Positions 59,869-64,000 of a stretch of 64,000 bases of DNA are shown one piece after another. The position numbers were made by a program, and so were the translations under genes. The notes under the pieces were generated by a model that was not told the DNA's origin, did not search any database, and saw only the letters and a list, made by a program, of their open reading frames with translations. Each line of letters opens with the position of its first letter. Within the stretch, counting starts at the first letter, position 1. Source of the stretch: Microbacterium album (GTDB lineage: Bacteria > Actinomycetota > Actinomycetes > Actinomycetales > Microbacteriaceae); the NCBI RefSeq assembly GCF_014643695.1, contig NZ_BMJY01000005.1, forward strand, positions 146,337 through 210,336, in the 5' to 3' direction.

Positions 59869-60369
59869 TCAGCCGTCGCGAACGCTGGTGAATGCAGACG
59901 CGTGGAAGACCAGCGGGCGCAGATCCGGGTTGAGCCCGAGTCCATCGACCTCGAGCAGCACCAGGGAGTGGTCGCCGGCCGGGACCTCCGAGTAGAGCGC
60001 GCACTCCAGCCATACCGGGGAGCCCAGGAGGAAGAGGGCCCCGGACTCAGCGACGTGCGTTTCGACGCCTTCGAACCGGCGGGACCGGTCCTTGGACGCG
60101 ATCTGGCGGCAGATCGCATCGTGATCCGAGGCCATGACGGAGACTCCGATGCGGTCCGCGCCTCTGATGAGCGGCCAGGTCGTCGACGTGTTCTGCACGG
60201 CGAACGACACGAGCGGGGGGTCAAGAGACACACCGACCGTGAAGGAGGACGCCACGAGGGCCTCGCTCTGTCCTTCGACGACGGCGCCGATGCAGGCGAC
60301 GCCGGAGGGGAAGAGCGAGAACGTCTGCCGAAGCAACCCGGGGTCGACTCCACGCCTTTCCAGCATCAT
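59869..60369 (-). CDS. Flavin reductase (two-component monooxygenase partner)
   Basis: 166 residues from ATG 60369 (ATGA overlap with kynureninase; ATG 60366 also possible). Flavin-reductase-domain pattern: LLRQTFSLFPSGVACIGAVVEG, ALVASSFTVGVSLDPPLVSFAVQNTSTTWPLIRGADRIGVSVM and a late VPAGDHSLVLLEVDG (the conserved G-D-H). It would deliver reduced flavin to the group D monooxygenase at 55142-56359. Its place inside the kynurenine operon ties the two branches. Confidence 0.92.
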   Translation of the reverse strand: MMLERRGVDPGLLRQTFSLFPSGVACIGAVVEGQSEALVASSFTVGVSLDPPLVSFAVQNTSTTWPLIRGADRIGVSVMASDHDAICRQIASKDRSRRFEGVETHVAESGALFLLGSPVWLECALYSEVPAGDHSLVLLEVDGLGLNPDLRPLVFHASAFTSVRDG

Positions 60370-61619
60370 GCGCTCCTTTCGTCGATCTTCGCTGCCAGTT
60401 CCTCGGCGATCGCGGCGATCGCGGTATCCACCTCGCGGAAGGACGTCGACAGCGGGGACAGACCGATGCGTATGCCCGTGGGAGGGCGGAAGTCAGGGAG
60501 GATCCCGCGGCACCACAGGCGGTCGATGAGACCGGGGAACGCCTCGTGATCGATCGTCACATGCCCTCCCCGTCTTGTCGCGTCGCGCGGGGACGAAAGG
60601 CGGACTCCCAGCCACGTCAGCCGCTCATCGATGAGTTCGACGGCGTACTCGGTGAGCTCCACTGACTTGCGCCGGATGGCCGCGATGCCGGCTTCCTCGA
60701 TCAGGTCCAGGGTCGCGATCATCGGCGTCATCGCCAGGATCGGGGGCGTCCCGCTGATGAACCGGCGGATGCCCTCGGCCGCTTCGTAGTCGGGTCCCAT
60801 GCGGAACGAGTCGCGGACGCCCATCCATCCCTGAATCGGCTGCGCGACGGCATGTGGCGCGGCCAGCAGCTCGCGCCTGACGTAGAGGAAGGCCGGTGAA
60901 CCTGGACCACCGTTGAGGTACTTGTACGTGCAACCGGTCGCGTAGTCGACGCCCCACTCGTCGAGCTCGATCGGCAACACGCCCACCGAATGGCAGAGAT
61001 CCCAGACGACCAGCCCGCCCGCCGCGTGGACCGCCTCCGTGATCGCCGCCACGTCCGCGACGTAGCCGGACCGGAATGCGACGTGGCTCAGCACCACGAC
61101 CGCCGTGTCGTCTCCGACCGCGGCGCGCACGTCGTCGACCGTGACTCCCGTGTCCGGGTCCGGATCGATCCAGCGCAGCACGGCACCCGTCTCAGCGGCG
61201 ATGCCTTGAGCGACATAGCGGTCGGTCGGGAAGTTACCCCGGTCAACCACGATCTCTCGTCGCCCGGGCCGAGCGTCCAGGGCGGAGCGGATGAGCTTGT
61301 ACAGGCACACGGTCGTCGAGTCGCCCACCGCCGTCTGGCCGGGGCCGGCGCCCAGAACGAGGCGACCGAGCCGATCCCCCAGCGTGACCGGCTGCTCGAA
61401 CCATCCCTCGTCCCAGCCTCGTATCAGGCGCCGACCCCAGTCCTGGGCGACGAACTCCGACATCCGCTCCTCCAGTGCCCGCACGGGCCGGCCGAGCGAG
61501 TTGCCGTCGAGGTAGACGATCGACGGGTCGTCCGCGGCGACGAAGCGGGACCGGAAGGATGCGAGGGGGTCTCGCGCATCGAGCGCGTCGGCCACGCTCA
61601 CCGTGTCCGGGAAGGTCAT
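60366..61619 (-). CDS. kynU: Kynureninase
   Basis: 417 residues from ATG 61619 (ATGA overlap with the dioxygenase gene). Motifs: [29 protein letters not shown]..., the PLP-aspartate and His in [16 protein letters not shown] (D207, H210) and the Schiff-base lysine in [19 protein letters not shown] (K233). It cleaves L-kynurenine to anthranilate and L-alanine. Length and gene order match bacterial kynureninases. Confidence 0.96.
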   Translation of the reverse strand: MTFPDTVSVADALDARDPLASFRSRFVAADDPSIVYLDGNSLGRPVRALEERMSEFVAQDWGRRLIRGWDEGWFEQPVTLGDRLGRLVLGAGPGQTAVGDSTTVCLYKLIRSALDARPGRREIVVDRGNFPTDRYVAQGIAAETGAVLRWIDPDPDTGVTVDDVRAAVGDDTAVVVLSHVAFRSGYVADVAAITEAVHAAGGLVVWDLCHSVGVLPIELDEWGVDYATGCTYKYLNGGPGSPAFLYVRRELLAAPHAVAQPIQGWMGVRDSFRMGPDYEAAEGIRRFISGTPPILAMTPMIATLDLIEEAGIAAIRRKSVELTEYAVELIDERLTWLGVRLSSPRDATRRGGHVTIDHEAFPGLIDRLWCRGILPDFRPPTGIRIGLSPLSTSFREVDTAIAAIAEELAAKIDERSA

Positions 61620-62473
61620 GGCTGTCCAATCTCTGTCCGCACGGCGAACAGCTCGGGGAAGAACGTGAGCTCGAGCGCTCGCTGGAGGAAGCCGACGCCA
61701 CTCGATCCACCGGTCCCGCGTTTCATGCCGATCGTGCGCTGGACTGTTCGGAGATGGCGGAACCGCCAGAACTGGAAATTCTCCTCGAGGTCGACGAGTT
61801 CCTCACACGCCTCGTAGACCTCCCAGTTCTCGGTCTCGCGCTCGTATACGGTCGTGAACACGTCGCGCAGTTCCTCGTCGTACACGTGCGCCACCGTCAC
61901 GTCGCGCTCCACGAGCCGAGCGGGGACGGGCAGGCCCCGACGCGCGAGGTGCCGCAGGAACTGGTCGTACAGGCTCGGGGCCGCCAGCGCGTCGGCGAGC
62001 ATCCGGTGGTTCTCCGGCTCTCCCTCGAACACCGCGAGCATGCGCGCGTTCTTGTTGCCGAGCGCGAACTCGACGGCACGGTACTGCGCGGACTGGAAGC
62101 CCGAGGCGTTGGCGAGGGCTCCGCGGAACTGCGCGTACTCGCTCGGCGTCAGTGTCGCGAGCACGGACCACTGCTCGATCATGGATCGCTGGATGTGCTT
62201 CACCCGGGCGATCTTCTTCATCGCTGACCCGAGGTCATCCGCTTCCAGCGCAGAGCACGCCGCGCGAAGCTCGTGCAGCACCAGCTTGAGCCAGAGCTCG
62301 GTGGTCTGGTGCTGGATGATGAACAGCATCTCGTCATGGTGCTCCGGGTCGCTCAGCGGGCGCTGCGCGGCGAGCAGGGTGTCGAGCCCCAGGTACCCCG
62401 CGTAGGTGAGCTTCTCGCGCAGGTCCGTCACGATGGACGATTCGAGGTCCCGCGTATTCGCCTCTACGGCCAT
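61616..62473 (-). CDS. kynA: Tryptophan 2,3-dioxygenase
   Basis: 285 residues from ATG 62473. The heme-site residues of the family are all seen in the expected places: H55 ([13 protein letters not shown]), R117 ([10 protein letters not shown]), H240 as proximal heme ligand ([15 protein letters not shown]) and the [11 protein letters not shown] loop. It opens the indole ring of tryptophan to N-formylkynurenine. First gene of an eight-gene operon that reaches 56802. Confidence 0.97.
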   Translation of the reverse strand: MAVEANTRDLESSIVTDLREKLTYAGYLGLDTLLAAQRPLSDPEHHDEMLFIIQHQTTELWLKLVLHELRAACSALEADDLGSAMKKIARVKHIQRSMIEQWSVLATLTPSEYAQFRGALANASGFQSAQYRAVEFALGNKNARMLAVFEGEPENHRMLADALAAPSLYDQFLRHLARRGLPVPARLVERDVTVAHVYDEELRDVFTTVYERETENWEVYEACEELVDLEENFQFWRFRHLRTVQRTIGMKRGTGGSSGVGFLQRALELTFFPELFAVRTEIGQP

Positions 62474-62561
62474 GTCACATCCAAATCGATCATGTTGTCG
62501 CCTGCACAGCGCTTCGCGTGATCCCCGTCATCGCCGCGGCCTGCAGGGCTTGATCCCTTCC

Positions 62562-62655
62562 TACCGATCGGATGTCACGCGCGCGTGTCGACGGATTAAC
62601 ACCGTGTTTCAAAACTTTGACTACCGTCACGTTACCGTCAGACACGACGGACGGT
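62562..62655 (-). promoter_or_regulatory. Regulatory region of the tryptophan dioxygenase operon
   Basis: In the 262-bp gap upstream. TACCGTCA occurs at 62622-62629 and 62633-62640 (11-nt period) and ACCGTC (62634-62639) pairs with GACGGT (62650-62655), overlapping a minus-strand TTGACC. GTGACATCCGATCGGTA (minus strand, 62578-62562) is the 17-nt element shared with the importer operon leader. A GTTTC-containing, GTTTCGGAATGTAAAC-like site (10 of 16) begins at 62606. Confidence 0.5.
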
Positions 62656-62735
62656 CAAGCTACACCACCGCGCCGAGGCGCCTCCCCGCACGCATGCGCA
62701 CGCGGTCACGGCTCGCACACCGGGGCTCGCCCGAT

Positions 62736-63620
62736 TCAGCGCATCCCCGCCCGGGACGCCTGAGAGGCCGCACGACTGGGGTTGTCGATGCGCGTACCGG
62801 TGACGACGGAGACGTAGTCCGTCGCGGGTCCGCTGAAGCGATCGCGAAGCCGCTGCAGCAGGTCGCTGCTCCGCTCGCCGGGCCAGTCCTCGGGGAGCAG
62901 TTCCCGCGGGAGACCCGGATCGATGTAGGGGATGACCCGCCACGTGTCGATACTGCGGATGTAGATGGCGAAAGCCTCGCGCGACGAGACGCCCGACCCG
63001 CTTCCATGCGACCCATGCTGCTCGAGAAAGGCATCGTGGTGGGCGCGGATCGCGTCGAGGTCCCACCACTGCCGCACCGCGTCCTCAAGCGCCCCCGCCA
63101 CCCGGGGGCGCTGCGCCACGAAGACGGTAGCGCGGTCGCGAACGTCCAGATCGACCAGAATGTCCTCGACCTCGTCCAGCAGGTACGCCGGCGCGATCCA
63201 CAGTGCGGGCGAGACCGTGCCGCACCCGATCCAATGGAGACGGCGTCTGAGCTGGTGGCGGAGGTGCCGGTCTTCCTCCGGGATCGAGAAAGAGACCAGG
63301 CACCACAGGCTGTCGCTCTGCATCGAGCGCGGGTGGTAGATCCGCCGGTCCCCGCGCACAAGCATCGGCACAGCGTCGTCGGAGAGACGGTACCCCGCTA
63401 CGCGGTCGCGCGGCTCCGGAAGGAGGAGCTCCTTCTTCTTGAGACGAGCGATCGCGGTCCGCGCGCGGGGCGCGGGCACATCGAGAGCCTCCATCAGCGT
63501 GAGCAGGTCACCCACTGAGATCCACCCGCCCAGCTCACGGAGGTAGATGCCGATGATGCTGCGCAACAGCGACGTCGTGCTCCCCGGCCGGGAGTCAAGA
63601 TCGTCCAGGATCTCGCCCAT
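62736..63620 (-). CDS. PaaX-family transcriptional regulator
   Basis: 294 residues from ATG 63620. N-terminal winged helix (SLLRSIIGIYLRELGGWISVGDLLTLMEALDVPAPRARTAIARLKKKELL), then the PaaX central part (LWCLVSFSIPEEDRHLRHQLRRRLHWIGCGTVSPALWIAP) and C-terminal PaaX-C region (IRSIDTWRVIPYIDPGLPRELLPEDWPG). PaaX represses aromatic-CoA catabolism until the aryl-CoA binds; the neighbouring genes suggest anthraniloyl-CoA or another island intermediate as effector. Earlier in-frame starts up to 63914 give unrelated sequence and are rejected. Confidence 0.92.
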   Translation of the reverse strand: MGEILDDLDSRPGSTTSLLRSIIGIYLRELGGWISVGDLLTLMEALDVPAPRARTAIARLKKKELLLPEPRDRVAGYRLSDDAVPMLVRGDRRIYHPRSMQSDSLWCLVSFSIPEEDRHLRHQLRRRLHWIGCGTVSPALWIAPAYLLDEVEDILVDLDVRDRATVFVAQRPRVAGALEDAVRQWWDLDAIRAHHDAFLEQHGSHGSGSGVSSREAFAIYIRSIDTWRVIPYIDPGLPRELLPEDWPGERSSDLLQRLRDRFSGPATDYVSVVTGTRIDNPSRAASQASRAGMR

Positions 63621-63912
63621 GTCGCCCTCTCGCCAAGGTTTCGAGTGTATCTGAGGGGCGACGCCCGACACGTTCCCGGCTTGCTTCGCTCGGCCGAACC
63701 CGCGCCCCTCGAAGAGCGTTCGCACGCCGCGGCGCCGGAAAGCCCCGCAACCGAAGGATCTGGAAGGAGAGCGGCGCGTCATGGACCGATCCTTCGATCG
63801 ACGTGCCGGTGTCACAGCGCCCCGCCACACTGACAACGGTGCTGCGATTGTCGGTGCCCCCGCCGCTCCGAGCATGCGCGCGACGCGCTGTCCATCCACT
63901 CGAAGGAGTCTC
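63621..63912. other. Divergent intergenic region between PaaX regulator and F420-dependent gene
   Basis: 292 bp. It contains GTTTCGAGTGTATC at 63638-63651, about 20 bp from the regulator start and similar to the first half of the GTTTCGG-ATGT sites at 51013 and 52277; this could be an autoregulatory site. No gene, repeat or hairpin of note otherwise. Confidence 0.4.
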
Positions 63913-64000
63913 ATGACCGTTCCGATGCGTTTCGGCTACAAGGCGTCGTCCGAGCAGTTCGGGCCGCGCGAGCTGCTGGACTACGCCGTGCTCGCGGAGG
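63913..64000 (+). CDS. F420-dependent glucose-6-phosphate-dehydrogenase-like protein, N-terminal fragment
   Basis: 29 residues from ATG 63913, with GAAGGAG 7 bp before it; the gene continues past the right edge. MRFGYKASSEQFGPRELLDYAVLAE closely matches the start of FGD/F420-dependent LLM enzymes (G-Y-K-A-S-x-E-Q-F-x-P-R-E-L). It may supply F420H2 to enzymes such as that at 51175-52203, or be a different F420-dependent LLM oxidoreductase. Confidence 0.75.
   Translation, partial: MTVPMRFGYKASSEQFGPRELLDYAVLAE

Noticed and set aside
63621..63914. N-terminal extension of the PaaX-family regulator up to 63914
   Set aside because: The extra ~98 residues are Arg/Gly-rich, unrelated to PaaX, and would overlap the divergent promoter; ATG 63620 with GAGAGGG upstream gives the normal start.

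Overview
The window is about 72% GC chromosome from a high-GC Gram-positive bacterium, most likely a member of the Microbacteriaceae (Microbacterium-like). The evidence is the codon bias, the frequent GTGA/ATGA stop-start overlaps, F420/LLM-type oxidoreductases, an EccC/EssC-type ATPase and an actinobacterial lipoprotein style. I see no tRNA, rRNA, insertion sequence, prophage or CRISPR array.

Layout. 1-6.0 kb: housekeeping genes, namely a HisC-type aminotransferase leading a 2-oxoacid dehydrogenase E1alpha/E1beta/E2 operon (E2 runs off the left edge), a small holin-like membrane protein and a drug-type ABC exporter. 6.1-9.8 kb: a helical protein paired with a serine hydrolase, then a low-molecular-weight phosphatase coupled to purB, which seems to start with CTG. 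9.8-34.3 kb: a large type VII (ESX/WXG100)-like region. It has an FHA-containing FtsK/EssC ATPase with three P-loops, an RDD-FHA protein, two tandem and divergent copies of a secretion module (small helical protein, ~400-aa helical protein with a hydrophobic hairpin, two ~210-aa soluble proteins, membrane proteins sharing a C-terminal domain), a true ~95-aa WXG100-size protein, a solute-binding lipoprotein and a second helical/hydrolase pair. Three transcripts of this region start from promoters that share a -10 and a dyad whose variable base changes in a compensated way; this is the best candidate for an undescribed regulon. 34.4-42.6 kb: sulfur amino-acid genes (cystathionine gamma-lyase/synthase, cystathionine beta-synthase, O-acetylhomoserine sulfhydrylase with two LLM flavoproteins), an ATP-grasp ligase, a flavin reductase and a DUF4287 protein.

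42.7-63.6 kb is an aromatic amino-acid catabolic island. The right-hand minus-strand operon encodes tryptophan 2,3-dioxygenase, kynureninase, a flavin reductase, a kynurenine-formamidase-like hydrolase, a short-chain dehydrogenase, an orphan 318-aa protein and two TIGR04076-like small proteins. The left-hand minus-strand operon encodes a PaaK-like aryl-CoA ligase, a 67-aa protein, a cupin, a TesB-like thioesterase, a fused flavin monooxygenase/Old-Yellow-Enzyme reductase of the 2-aminobenzoyl-CoA type, RidA and a fumarylacetoacetase-family hydrolase. Between them, on the plus strand, are an LLM oxidoreductase, an amino-acid ABC importer, a group D flavin monooxygenase and an ABM-fold protein. 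Together these suggest tryptophan -> kynurenine -> anthranilate (+ alanine) -> anthraniloyl-CoA -> dearomatised products, with alanine recovered by the neighbouring alanine dehydrogenase/Lrp pair and a PaaX-type regulator next to the dioxygenase operon. Two leaders of the island share an exact 17-nt element at the same distance from the start codon. A partial F420-dependent glucose-6-phosphate-dehydrogenase-like gene enters at the right edge.
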